This document shows, one piece after another, positions 18,861 through 27,399 of a stretch of 27,399 bases of DNA. Every line of letters starts with the position of its first letter. Positions within the stretch are counted from its first letter, which is position 1. The DNA lies in the NCBI GenBank assembly GCA_005223375.1, contig RXOD01004160.1, positions 1 through 27,399 of the forward strand, in the 5' to 3' direction. The notes beneath the pieces are model-generated. The model was given only the letters and a program-made list of their open reading frames with translations, ran no database searches and was not told the DNA's origin. This DNA is from Amoebophrya sp. AT5.2 (lineage: Eukaryota; Sar; Dinophyceae; Syndiniales; Amoebophryaceae). The translations under genes were made by a program, and so were the position numbers.

Positions 18861-21800
18861 ATGACAGCTAATCCAATAGATCTCGTCCCTGAGGTCGAGG
18901 TGGGCGAGGAATCAGCCGCTGACCAGAAGGAGGGCTTTCCGGATGAAGTCGAGCACGAAGCGCTGGAGGGGCCTGCAGACTTGCTCTGCTCGGAGCTTCG
19001 CGAGCGCCAGCAGAAGTCGATCGAGCTTGTGGGCTCCCTGCGCCAGCTACTGGAACTGGTCAACGAGGAGGAGGTGCAGGTAAACACCGGCCACGACAAC
19101 GATACTGGCGTCGAGGAGGAGGAGGAGGAGGAGGAGGGGCGATCCTCCGTTCGCGTAACCTTCAACCAGGGGACACAGCACGAACACGACGAGGAAAACG
19201 CGCAGCTCAACTTTGACCAGCAGGAGCGCCTAGCTGACGAATCGGAATTGCGAAGTTGCGTCGAGAGGACATTTGAGCTCGAGGACGAGATCCTCGACAA
19301 CCAAATAAGTGAAAGTCCGGACGAGGTAAAGTATGCAAGTCCACCGCGAGGATTTCCATTGGGCAAGAGGACTTGTGGGCACATTAACGAAGACGACATC
19401 CCAGAAGTTGTACTAGATCAGAAATCCACTGGAACAACTGGTGCTGTAGATGAGCAGGCAGAACCAGAAGCGGATGCATGTGGAGAGAAAGAGGAAGAGA
19501 AAGGCCAACACGCAGGGGACTGTGGGCTCGACGACGACGTTGAGGATGAGGACAGCGAGGAAGAGGATAGTCCGTTCTCCGGTTCCCCTGAGGTTGCGCA
19601 GTACGAAGAAGACGGATCGGTAACGTTCGCGGAGGGCTCCTGCTCTGGAAGCCCCCTCAGCCCACCTTCGTGGGGCGGCGGCGTTGGGGAGCGCCCGGGG
19701 CCCTGCTTTATCGTCGACGCTACGATGGCCGGCATAGCGCACGACTTCGGCCATGCGGCTGCTGGCGTGACGAGCGAAAGAAGTGCTGCACCTCCACTTG
19801 AAGAGGAGCAGTACAGCGCTGAGGAGAATCACCAGCATCATCGTCTGCGTCTTTCAGCTGCAGATGCGAAGCTGCCTCTGGCTTCATCTGCTCCCCCGAC
19901 AAGAACGACGGATGCAAGCACAAGCGGTGTAGTTGCCAAAGACAAGCAGGAACAACGAGAATCAACATCAACATCAAGTATTGACCAAGAACCTGCAGAA
20001 GCACAAGACAGCCTGGTGGCGTCCACAGACATCGATCGCTTGCTTGACATGAATCGTGAACCTGACGTCGAAAATTACGGAGAAGCACTCGACGTCGAGG
20101 GACAGCAAGCGATATCAACGTCCGCCGCACACCAGAAATATGACTTTACACCACCTGCTCGCCTTGCCTGCTCCGAAAGTGAAAAATCGCTGCTGAACTT
20201 TGTCTATCGGCACCGAGCGGCGGCGCATGCGGGAGCCGGTCCCTTCGCGCGAGGAGCAGCTTCCCGCACGTGGACGACGCCTTCACCTCCAGATGAGATG
20301 ATTTCCGACTCAACACATCTGGCAGTAGACCAGATCGTCGTCGAAGTCGAGAAGCCTAAGGATGAAGCCGACAAAGAGAACAAAAACCCGTTGCTGCAGT
20401 TTCACCAAAATGCACTCGGCGGTCGACTCAGTCTCAGCGACGAGGGATCCAAGTCGAAGAAGTGGGACGACAACGACGTCGCGAATTTTGAGAAACCCAT
20501 CATCAAGACGTCCGCTTCAAGTTTGATGTGCGGAAGCGGCGGGGCGGGGGAGGCGGATACACCATCACCAGGTCCAGGAAAGATCTCAAAGCCTTCGCGG
20601 CTTGCGCAATTAGGGCGCCGCTTCGTTGCCCATCGTACGAACGCGCCGCTGAGGTCACGAACCGACGCGACCGGAGGTTTACAGAGCATCAAAGCGGCAG
20701 CTTTCCCAGGTGGGCGGTCGGGCGGTGTAGAAAGGCCGAACCCGCCTAGTTCTGCCATTGCCTCCTCGTTTCACGGCGCTGTGGTAGCGCCCGCCAGCGC
20801 ACCGGGAAGCGGCAACAAAATTTTGACAAGCAACTCCGGACTACATGGACAAGCCAAGGGCAACAAGGGAAAAGGTACGCGAAGATTTACGGTCAACAAC
20901 AAGCTGCCCGGTGCTACAGCCGGCGCAGCTGTCTCTTCCGCTAATACCAATGTTGCGGGTGGTCGTGGTGCTCCTCACGGAGGAGCATCTCCGTCCCCGC
21001 CGGGCGTTACGGTTGCTTCCCCTGCTCTCCCCTATGGGCCGGTCGGGAGCAGACTGAAACACGGCAGCAAGATTGTCGGCCCCGTCGTTGATGCGGACGT
21101 GAGCGGTGCCGCGCGGCGCGCTTTCACGAGTCCACTCCAAGTAAACTCGCCTTCGCGAATCCCGGCCCCGCCGCTGCCAACGTCCTCCGCTCTTCAGAAG
21201 ATGAAGATGAAGCCAATGCTTCCCGCGTTTGTCCCTCCACGGGGAATCAAGAGTCCGCGTTCTGACGCTGCAAACGCGGTAGACATTGTCCGTTTAGCCG
21301 CTTTAGCAGCGGCTCCACGAACTGACAACTTGATGTCGTCCCTGAAGATCTCCCCTGGTGGCGGGCGACGAGTTTCGCTGTCGCACAAGATCAAAATTTC
21401 CACATCGAGTCCGAGACGGGGAACGTCGGGTACCTGTGCGCAACAAACAAAGAAAGAGACCCAAAAGGAAAACATCACGACGCCAACATCGGAGCAGCAT
21501 CGGCTTCGTCCAGGTAGGGAGCAGCAAGAGGCCGAGCGAATAGCTGCGTTTGAATCGATCGACCAAGTTTCGTCTGCCATTGTTGATCGGGAATTGTACC
21601 CGCTGCGGACTTCTGCAACGACTAGGAGCTATACCACATCAGGGAGCCGGACCCGGAGCCCATCGACTAGAATCTGTCCTCCTCCTCCGCAGCTCCATTT
21701 GCCCCCAGCACTTGGAGATTCGACGACAGAAGTTGAACAATCTACCTCGACTTCCCTCACAACCGAGCTGGAGCGGCTGCCGACGGTTGCGAAAGTAGAG

Positions 21801-23600
21801 GAAGTGCCGATTGGGGCGGACGATACAACGCTTGCGGAAGTAGTCAACGAGTTGCTCCTGCCGACCCCTGGGGCCGCTCCTGAAGACGCCACCCGAGAAG
21901 GGGGGGAGGGGGTGGAGGACGTGGAAGTTGTCGGGCGTACCACGAAGAACAGGAGCCACAAATATGACATGGAAGGTCGTGAAAGAATTTTAGCGGCAAA
22001 TACGGAGGACGCTGAGGCTGACGCGCCACTCGCACTCGACGCGAAATCGCACCAAGACGTTGCCCTTATTTCGGCAAAAGAACACGAAGATGCTCATCAA
22101 ATGTATGGCGACGAGCCGACGTGTGTGGATCAGGCGCGAACAAAAGTGCCGAAAGACGATGAGGGCGACCAAGACCATGACCAGCATGGCAAGACAGGAG
22201 ACGTCGAGCGCGGCCTGGCCTTTGGCGGATGCTCGACAGGTTTTTCTTCGAAGAAACTCGGCATGCGTCCGGAGTGGAAGAACAGCAGCCACATTGTACC
22301 CTCGCTGTCGGGCTTTTCGCTTTTGGCTGGAGGAGCCACCACACCTGGCGGTGCAGGCGGTTCGAATTCAGTTTCCAACGTTCCGAGTCGTGCCACACCA
22401 CAGCCTCAAGCTCAACCGAGCCCCAACACAGCGTTCCGGCAACTCTCCAATCGTTCCTCCCCAAGGAGAAAAGAACGCGTTAACTTCATGTCCATTCTGA
22501 TGTCTGGAACTGGATCCACGTCTGGCGCGGGGGGCGCCACGAACTGGAGCTCTGGTGGGCGCCTTGGCTCGTCAGTCGTACTCCCCGGCACAGGCTCAAG
22601 CGCCGCGCCAGTGACAGGCAGGGAGCAGCAACAGCATCCGCGATTGCGAATGAGAACGAAGCAAAGCTTCTTCAGCAGCGGAAATTCCCCGGCGGAGTTG
22701 AATCACGGCTCTCATCGTCGCCGCGGGTTTCCTATCCTTGTTGGCTCGCCGAAAAGAGGCAGCTTTGGGCTGTTGCACTACGATTTCCAGTATGCCACTG
22801 CAGGAACAACCACCTCGCCGAGATCATTTTACGACAAAGCGAGCGCCAGCGTGTTTGGCGGCGGCAGCTCTTACAGCCCCAAAATGCTGAAAACCTCCGG
22901 CTCCGCGAGGAGCAAGCACGGGGGCAGGGGCGCAAGGAAGATACCGGTCCGCAAGAGTTTCGGCAGCGGATCTTCGTCAAGAACGTCAAACTTCGAGCGC
23001 TCGCTGTACAAGCCTGAGCGTGGTGACTGCATCAACCTGTCCCAACCGTCCATCGACGCGGCGACCAGTGCAGAAAACTCAAAGATACTGTCAGAAGACG
23101 GCCTTGTTGAATATCAAGACGGATCGGAGCCTCGTCCTTCCCACGACGCAAGTGTAAGTGAAGATGAAACGAACAAGGCAGTGGGGACGGAAACGAAAAG
23201 TCCGACACTGGGAGAGGAGGTGCTACTGGACATGGACGCCGTCGACGACCAAGAAGAGGGGGGACAGTCGAGAGGCGCGGGTGATGAAAATTATCTTCAA
23301 CGAGAATATCCTGAGAAGAAGAACGGGGCGCAGAAAAGCAAGCCAACGTGCGGAGATGTTCTACGAGGACTGCTCAAAAACGAGGTGGTCGTGGCTGAAT
23401 ATGCGGACGAGGGCGCTGCGATTGCCGCGGTCGCGGAGAGACTCGCCGAATCGGGAAACCCAGAAGAAGCGCTCTACCGCTTGATCTTCGACGTCTGCTC
23501 CGGTTTGCCACCGAGTGAACGCAGTGGAGGCAGCCCCGAAGCCCTCTCAGTCTCGAACCGCCTCAACGCAACGCTCGTGCAGATCCTGGATAGGTACTAG
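18861..23600 (+). CDS. Long, mostly disordered protein, 1579 aa, unrecognised
   Basis: I do not recognise a family. The N-terminus is acidic, with a short predicted coiled coil (LRERQQKSIELVGSLRQLLE, about 46-66) and a Glu run at about 85-93 encoded by a GAG microsatellite. Most of residues 100-1480 is low complexity: first acidic, then Ser/Pro/Gly/Arg-rich and basic, with many SP and TP sites that proline-directed kinases could use. KEN-box-like motifs occur at about 505 (DKENKNP) and 869 (QKENITTP), which in other eukaryotes can mark proteins for APC/C. The last 85 residues look folded and helical (CGDVLRGLLKNEVVVAEYAD onward). There is no signal peptide or membrane span. It could be a cytoskeletal, centrosomal or scaffold protein, but that is a guess. 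A single exon of this length and the close acceptor support the start. Confidence 0.7.
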   Translation: MTANPIDLVPEVEVGEESAADQKEGFPDEVEHEALEGPADLLCSELRERQQKSIELVGSLRQLLELVNEEEVQVNTGHDNDTGVEEEEEEEEGRSSVRVTFNQGTQHEHDEENAQLNFDQQERLADESELRSCVERTFELEDEILDNQISESPDEVKYASPPRGFPLGKRTCGHINEDDIPEVVLDQKSTGTTGAVDEQAEPEADACGEKEEEKGQHAGDCGLDDDVEDEDSEEEDSPFSGSPEVAQYEEDGSVTFAEGSCSGSPLSPPSWGGGVGERPGPCFIVDATMAGIAHDFGHAAAGVTSERSAAPPLEEEQYSAEENHQHHRLRLSAADAKLPLASSAPPTRTTDASTSGVVAKDKQEQRESTSTSSIDQEPAEAQDSLVASTDIDRLLDMNREPDVENYGEALDVEGQQAISTSAAHQKYDFTPPARLACSESEKSLLNFVYRHRAAAHAGAGPFARGAASRTWTTPSPPDEMISDSTHLAVDQIVVEVEKPKDEADKENKNPLLQFHQNALGGRLSLSDEGSKSKKWDDNDVANFEKPIIKTSASSLMCGSGGAGEADTPSPGPGKISKPSRLAQLGRRFVAHRTNAPLRSRTDATGGLQSIKAAAFPGGRSGGVERPNPPSSAIASSFHGAVVAPASAPGSGNKILTSNSGLHGQAKGNKGKGTRRFTVNNKLPGATAGAAVSSANTNVAGGRGAPHGGASPSPPGVTVASPALPYGPVGSRLKHGSKIVGPVVDADVSGAARRAFTSPLQVNSPSRIPAPPLPTSSALQKMKMKPMLPAFVPPRGIKSPRSDAANAVDIVRLAALAAAPRTDNLMSSLKISPGGGRRVSLSHKIKISTSSPRRGTSGTCAQQTKKETQKENITTPTSEQHRLRPGREQQEAERIAAFESIDQVSSAIVDRELYPLRTSATTRSYTTSGSRTRSPSTRICPPPPQLHLPPALGDSTTEVEQSTSTSLTTELERLPTVAKVEEVPIGADDTTLAEVVNELLLPTPGAAPEDATREGGEGVEDVEVVGRTTKNRSHKYDMEGRERILAANTEDAEADAPLALDAKSHQDVALISAKEHEDAHQMYGDEPTCVDQARTKVPKDDEGDQDHDQHGKTGDVERGLAFGGCSTGFSSKKLGMRPEWKNSSHIVPSLSGFSLLAGGATTPGGAGGSNSVSNVPSRATPQPQAQPSPNTAFRQLSNRSSPRRKERVNFMSILMSGTGSTSGAGGATNWSSGGRLGSSVVLPGTGSSAAPVTGREQQQHPRLRMRTKQSFFSSGNSPAELNHGSHRRRGFPILVGSPKRGSFGLLHYDFQYATAGTTTSPRSFYDKASASVFGGGSSYSPKMLKTSGSARSKHGGRGARKIPVRKSFGSGSSSRTSNFERSLYKPERGDCINLSQPSIDAATSAENSKILSEDGLVEYQDGSEPRPSHDASVSEDETNKAVGTETKSPTLGEEVLLDMDAVDDQEEGGQSRGAGDENYLQREYPEKKNGAQKSKPTCGDVLRGLLKNEVVVAEYADEGAAIAAVAERLAESGNPEEALYRLIFDVCSGLPPSERSGGSPEALSVSNRLNATLVQILDRY
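19112..19137 (+). repeat. GAG trinucleotide microsatellite in coding sequence
   Basis: About eight GAG/GAG-like units in frame encode a Glu run. This is a likely site of length variation. Confidence 0.8.
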
Positions 23601-23712
23601 TAATTGGACTTTCTTTATTTCACGTTTGCCTGAGGCTGAGCCTGCACCAGATCCAGCGAACACCATTCGGAAGAGCTCAGCATCCTGCTTTTTGGGAACG
23701 ACCATGACATAA
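23601..23712 (+). promoter_or_regulatory. 112-bp intergenic spacer with acceptor and minimal upstream ORF
   Basis: The spacer holds a T-rich tract ending in TGCCTGAG (AG at 23633-23634) that could accept a spliced leader, and a two-codon upstream ORF, ATGACATAA (23704-23712). Its stop abuts the next gene's ATG. The spacer is too short for a conventional promoter plus terminator, which favours polycistronic transcription. Confidence 0.4.
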
Positions 23713-26097
23713 ATGCAAACCAAAATGAATAGGTTGACCGCTCTCGCTGCATTGCCTGCCGAGGGCGCACAAAGTTTACGCCGACTGCTGTATGTTGCGC
23801 AGGATTCTAGTGGGGGCGACAGCGGGCACGCTGCATTCAGAAAGCTGCAGATCTCGGCTATTCCAGAAGAGCAAGATGCTGCGTTGCTTGGTGACGACGA
23901 ACTGATAGAAAGTTTGGCATTCGAAGACGATGACGATCACGGGGAGCAAGTAGAAGGTTCTGAAGGAGTAGAAAAGGAAAATGATTTAGATCTTCTAGTT
24001 GTAAAGCACGACGACCACGACCTTCGACAACTTCGAGATGAAGACGTTAACGAGGATGTTTCGGGTCCGGCCTTGAGTCACGCGGAGCTTGAGGTGGCCC
24101 GTCTGGTTTCGTCCTCGGCCGACGATGAGGAGTTGGGTCTGGTGGACGCCGACGATGCGGGTCGCTCCTTCTTGACCGAGCTGGATGCGTCCTCCGGAGA
24201 TCAGGATCCGCCGGCGGCAGCGCCCCCGGAATCGCCCCAGACAGAGCAGGAGGACAACAGCGACGAGAGCAATCTCGTCCCAAAAGCAGATGACGGCGGG
24301 GCCATTGTTAAGATTGAGGGCGACGAGGAGGAGGTTGGAAAGCTAGAGGCTGGCGACGTCGACGATCCGACGTCATCCTGCAGCAGCATCGAGATCGAGG
24401 ACGATAACGAGCCGCCCTCCAAGATTTTGATGTTCGATGACGACGAGCTTGCGAATGCTGTTTCCGTGCACGACGAAGATTCCTCCGGCTCTTCTGCTCT
24501 TCGCGAGGATGACTCTTCCGAGCATCGCTCTGGTTCGGTTTCCGACGCAGGAGGCGCAGCTTCCAATACGAGCGCAGGAGCTTCTACAGGGACGAAAGGC
24601 AGCTCGCCACGGGCGGCAGTTGGGCCCATTGTCCTCCTCGCGAAGCCACGGACCCCCCGAGACGTTGCGACTCCATGCGAAATGGTCGAAGTTGCGACAG
24701 TTCCAATGACCAGCGATGTTGTGCTCGGCAAGAGCGCTGTTGTTGAAGACGCAGAAGTAATTCCTTTCGGTCCCGGGGTCGGCTTTGCATCTGCGGAAGG
24801 AAGTTCCCGATCTGCTCTGACGCCGCATTTTCCTCAGCACCGCGATCATCTTCATGAGACACATGAAGGCCCGGAAGAACCAATCAGAACTTCTGGGACG
24901 GCCTCGAAAACAGACAACGACAAGCAGTATTCACGGGTACTTCTGGCACCGCCCCGCGAAACAGTGGCCGTGGACGAAAGAGGTGTACTAGCAAGCGAAT
25001 CTTCCCCGTCTCCATCTCCTCCTGCACAAGCTCCACGACAAGCACAAGCCTCTGCGGCCGTTCGCCACAGCCACCCAAACTCAGGCACGGCTCCACGATC
25101 CTCGCGGAACAGGTTTTCCCCCTCTCCCGAGTTGTCTTCGATTCGGGGCGTCTCCCCAAATGGTTTCGCGACACCGACGCGCATTTCCTACTCATCCTCG
25201 GCGACAAACAGATCCCCTTGGCTGCTCCGTACGGCGTCGCCGCCGAGAACAAAAACTACTACAGCAACTACGGCGCGCGGTGGTGGAAGTTCTTGTTCTG
25301 CCGCCGACGAAATAAAGAACAAGTTCCAGCAACCTGTTTCCACAACTTCAACATCATCCAGGTTTGCCCGAATGAACACTACACCACTGTCGTTTCAGGA
25401 CAAGGCGCCACAGAGCCCGGTGCAGCCGCTGCAGTATCGGGTTGACTACGCGCCAGGAAGGTCGTCGGAGTCGCGTCGTGGCACGAATTCAGGGATCGTC
25501 TCCACTCCGCGGACGCCTTCGGCGCAGATGTCGACTACGGCACAGGTTGGGGGGTTGCGTCCACCTCAGGATCATGTTCTTCATGCGGAGGTTGGAGGAG
25601 TAGCTCCTCCCCCAGGAAAAATAGAATTTGGCAGCTGCTTCTACACCGCAACTCCAGCTGCAGCTCCACCTGCTGCGCGTGCCAACGGTGCAGTTGGTAG
25701 CACTACCAGTGTCTTTGGACCGAGCGCTAGCGGTTCTGTGTTGCAACACAATCACCAGCAAAAAAGCAACCCGTCCCTTTCGGAACAGCACCGCATGTCG
25801 AGCCAAAGTTCGCGCTGCCTGACGCCGCCGCACGTGCAAGCGGGTTCGTTGATCAGCTGGGCCAGTCAATACCGGACAAGAAGTCTGAGCCAACCGAAGC
25901 CGCTTCATGTCGCAGACGACGCTTTGGGCCTCGTCAGACGGACGGACAGCACCGCGATAGGGGCGGCTGTGACAGGCAGGACGACCGGGTCCTCCGTTGC
26001 CGCGAGGACAATGTTGGCAGCAGGAACCCCGGGGGAGCCTGGTGCCACTGGGACACAGAAAATGAACGGAACAATGCTCGCGGGAAACATTTACTGA
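23713..26097 (+). CDS. Disordered acidic/Ser-Pro-rich protein, 794 aa, unrecognised
   Basis: I do not recognise a family. Residues 1-35 (MNRLTALAALPAEG, then SLRRLLYVAQ) are helical and mildly hydrophobic. Residues about 45-280 are strongly acidic (Asp/Glu runs such as FEDDDDHGEQ), and residues 300-794 are basic and rich in Ser, Pro, Thr and Ala, with many SP/TP sites. A KEN-like motif lies at about 88 (EKENDL). This acid-then-basic, SP-rich layout resembles the neighbouring 1579-aa protein, but I see no alignable segment, so shared ancestry is only a possibility. The ATG at 23713 is the first in frame; another lies four codons on. No membrane segment or enzyme motif is visible. Confidence 0.65.
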   Translation: MQTKMNRLTALAALPAEGAQSLRRLLYVAQDSSGGDSGHAAFRKLQISAIPEEQDAALLGDDELIESLAFEDDDDHGEQVEGSEGVEKENDLDLLVVKHDDHDLRQLRDEDVNEDVSGPALSHAELEVARLVSSSADDEELGLVDADDAGRSFLTELDASSGDQDPPAAAPPESPQTEQEDNSDESNLVPKADDGGAIVKIEGDEEEVGKLEAGDVDDPTSSCSSIEIEDDNEPPSKILMFDDDELANAVSVHDEDSSGSSALREDDSSEHRSGSVSDAGGAASNTSAGASTGTKGSSPRAAVGPIVLLAKPRTPRDVATPCEMVEVATVPMTSDVVLGKSAVVEDAEVIPFGPGVGFASAEGSSRSALTPHFPQHRDHLHETHEGPEEPIRTSGTASKTDNDKQYSRVLLAPPRETVAVDERGVLASESSPSPSPPAQAPRQAQASAAVRHSHPNSGTAPRSSRNRFSPSPELSSIRGVSPNGFATPTRISYSSSATNRSPWLLRTASPPRTKTTTATTARGGGSSCSAADEIKNKFQQPVSTTSTSSRFARMNTTPLSFQDKAPQSPVQPLQYRVDYAPGRSSESRRGTNSGIVSTPRTPSAQMSTTAQVGGLRPPQDHVLHAEVGGVAPPPGKIEFGSCFYTATPAAAPPAARANGAVGSTTSVFGPSASGSVLQHNHQQKSNPSLSEQHRMSSQSSRCLTPPHVQAGSLISWASQYRTRSLSQPKPLHVADDALGLVRRTDSTAIGAAVTGRTTGSSVAARTMLAAGTPGEPGATGTQKMNGTMLAGNIY

Positions 26098-26943
26098 CTT
26101 TTCTGCGATGATGTGAGGTCGAGGCGAGCAAGCCTCCACCAGGTGGGAAGCGGAATAGGAGCAGAATGGGCTTGAAAATGTTTAAAAAAGGGAGACATCA
26201 CACTAAAAGTACTCATAGAAAAATGTCTCCGGGTGGATGAAGATTTACCAAATGAACATTTGCAGCACTGGTTTGCTGCTGTGATAAGAATGAACAAACA
26301 AGGACTTCTTGCTCACATGCATGTCGAGTCGTCAACACGTTTCAGGTTGGCGACAGATCATTCCCTCCCCGAGCACCACCTCGTGGCGCTCTTCACAAGG
26401 ACGACAAGACAGGGCGCCGGAAGGCCAGGCTCCTTCCATTCGACCTGATGCAATGTCTGGAACTCGGTTGACCGTGGCTGTAGTCGTTTATGGCGAATTT
26501 GCGACGCGTCGGTTTAGCGTTCTTTCACCTTCGTGCAGTCGTGGACGCATGTGGACGTCATGGTCATCTTGGAGCTCCCATGTTGCACGCCTGACTCTGT
26601 TCGTGTCGAGCTCCCGTTCCGCGTACCAAGATGCCACCGATAATATCGATTCGCGCAGTTGTAGTCGTGCTGGAGTAGCCGGAGGCGGAGCGCAAAGCTC
26701 TACGATGGTTTTTCGACGACGACGTCGCTATGTTTTCTGGTTGAAATGAACTGCAATAACTTACGAAAAATGTCGAGTTGTGAAGACAATGCGCGATAGT
26801 ACTGTGAAAAACCCGGATCCGGATGCAGCTGCGGGTCCAGCGATTCCGGGCACGACCGGGCACCGACGGATGAGGATCGCGCAAGTGAGCCTCCGACCAC
26901 CAGCCTAGCTCATCAACGTCATCGGTCCGACCGCGACACGACC
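26098..26943. other. Intergenic stretch of 850 bp with one suspicious open frame
   Basis: A + frame is open from 26176 to 26448 and gives protein-like sequence (LKVLIEKCLRVDEDLPNEHL, then HWFAAVIRMNKQG), but its first ATG is at 26290. It could be an exon of a spliced gene or a relic. An 8-bp inverted repeat, GGAGACAT (26191-26198) and ATGTCTCC (26223-26230), lies in it. I see nothing else supported before 26944. Confidence 0.45.
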
Positions 26944-27399
26944 ATGCTTCGCGTTTCCGCGGCTCGCTTCGGTCCTCCGAAGGCTCCTCGCAACTGTTTC
27001 TTCCCCTGGTTCAATTTCACGCTCGTCCGCTCCGGCTCCTACCTCGAGCCCAACCGCGTCGCGTTCCGGGTGCCCGTCCACTTGACCAAGCCCGAGATCC
27101 GGGAGTACTTGCGCAAAATCTACGACATGAAAGTGATCAAAGTGAACACCTACATCCACCTCCCGAAGATCAAGCGCAACACCTTCGGCGACTACATCAA
27201 GCAGGGCGCGATCTACAAGAAGGCCATTGTGAACTGCGAAGAGACGATCCCGGACGAGGTGAAGATGTACGCAAACTCGCGCAAGCCGCGGCTGAACCCG
27301 GCAATCACCAAGTACGACACGCCGAAGTGGATCGCGCGCAAAAAGTGGTGGAGCAAAAACACGGTTCGACCGGGAGTGAACCGGTCGACAGACTGGCTG
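26944..27399 (+). CDS. Mitochondrial ribosomal protein uL23m, 5' part (152 codons, runs off the window)
   Basis: uL23 sits at the exit tunnel of the large ribosomal subunit. The protein starts MLRVSAARFG and then follows the uL23m pattern: NCFFPWFNFTLVRSG, then NRVAFRVPVHLTKPEIREYL, then YDMKVIKVNTYIHLPKIKRN. Compare the animal MRPL23 layout of NFFIQLVRPG, then VQFRIPMEMT, then LRNYLEGIYNV. This is the mitochondrial branch rather than cytosolic L23. The first residues are basic and could serve as a mitochondrial presequence. No in-frame ATG exists between the upstream stop at 26797-26799 and 26944, so the start is well fixed. A WIARKKWWSKN segment follows the conserved domain. The frame is still open at the last base. 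Confidence 0.85.
   Translation, partial: MLRVSAARFGPPKAPRNCFFPWFNFTLVRSGSYLEPNRVAFRVPVHLTKPEIREYLRKIYDMKVIKVNTYIHLPKIKRNTFGDYIKQGAIYKKAIVNCEETIPDEVKMYANSRKPRLNPAITKYDTPKWIARKKWWSKNTVRPGVNRSTDWL

Noticed and set aside
1..27399. CRISPR array, bacterial operon or prophage
   Set aside because: There are no regularly spaced repeats and no Shine-Dalgarno-led cistrons, and the introns and mitoribosomal gene are eukaryotic.

Overview
This window looks like nuclear DNA of a protist, most likely an alveolate of the dinoflagellate lineage; a syndinian such as Amoebophrya is a reasonable but unproven guess. The reasons are long GC-rich genes, all on the + strand and close together; short cis-introns; pyrimidine-rich AG acceptors just upstream of several start codons, as expected for spliced-leader trans-splicing; very long low-complexity proteins; and one intron that is itself an inverted-repeat element flanked by a 5-bp duplication. 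Bacterial operon features (Shine-Dalgarno sites, tightly overlapping cistrons) are absent.

Layout, left to right. 106-852 encodes an EF-hand protein. 853-3260 is a gap holding a broken helicase-like remnant (about 1660-1967), two related tRNA-like elements with an enlarged anticodon-loop insert (2088-2276 and 2567-2710), and a nested inverted repeat (2871-2970). 3261-6390 encodes a 1016-aa unrecognised protein in two exons. 6666-8267 encodes a U-box protein with a later cysteine cluster and a basic coiled coil. 9275-10962 encodes a FkbM-type methyltransferase with an N-terminal signal-like segment, interrupted by the inverted-repeat intron at 9776-10177. 12336-17631 encodes a 1623-aa secreted protein in three exons with an LRAT/NlpC-like thiol-hydrolase module at its C-terminus. 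18861-23600 and 23713-26097 encode two adjacent, largely disordered proteins of 1579 and 794 aa with KEN-box-like motifs. The window ends inside a mitochondrial ribosomal protein uL23m gene (26944 to the edge).

The genes do not form an obvious pathway. They look like a unidirectional housekeeping-plus-lineage-specific cluster. Two genes with signal-like N-termini (the FkbM enzyme and the LRAT-like protein) share a short sequence block about 500 bp upstream of their ATGs, which is the only hint of co-regulation.

The most notable object is the 402-bp intron element in the FkbM gene. Its ends are TATCAC...GTGATA, it has imperfect terminal inverted repeats of about 65 nt, and it is bordered by AGCCG on both sides. 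Removing the element plus one AGCCG restores the expected EP-x-PEN motif of the enzyme. This is the signature of an introner: a transposon-like element that behaves as an intron. All functional assignments come from reading motifs by eye; no database search was possible.
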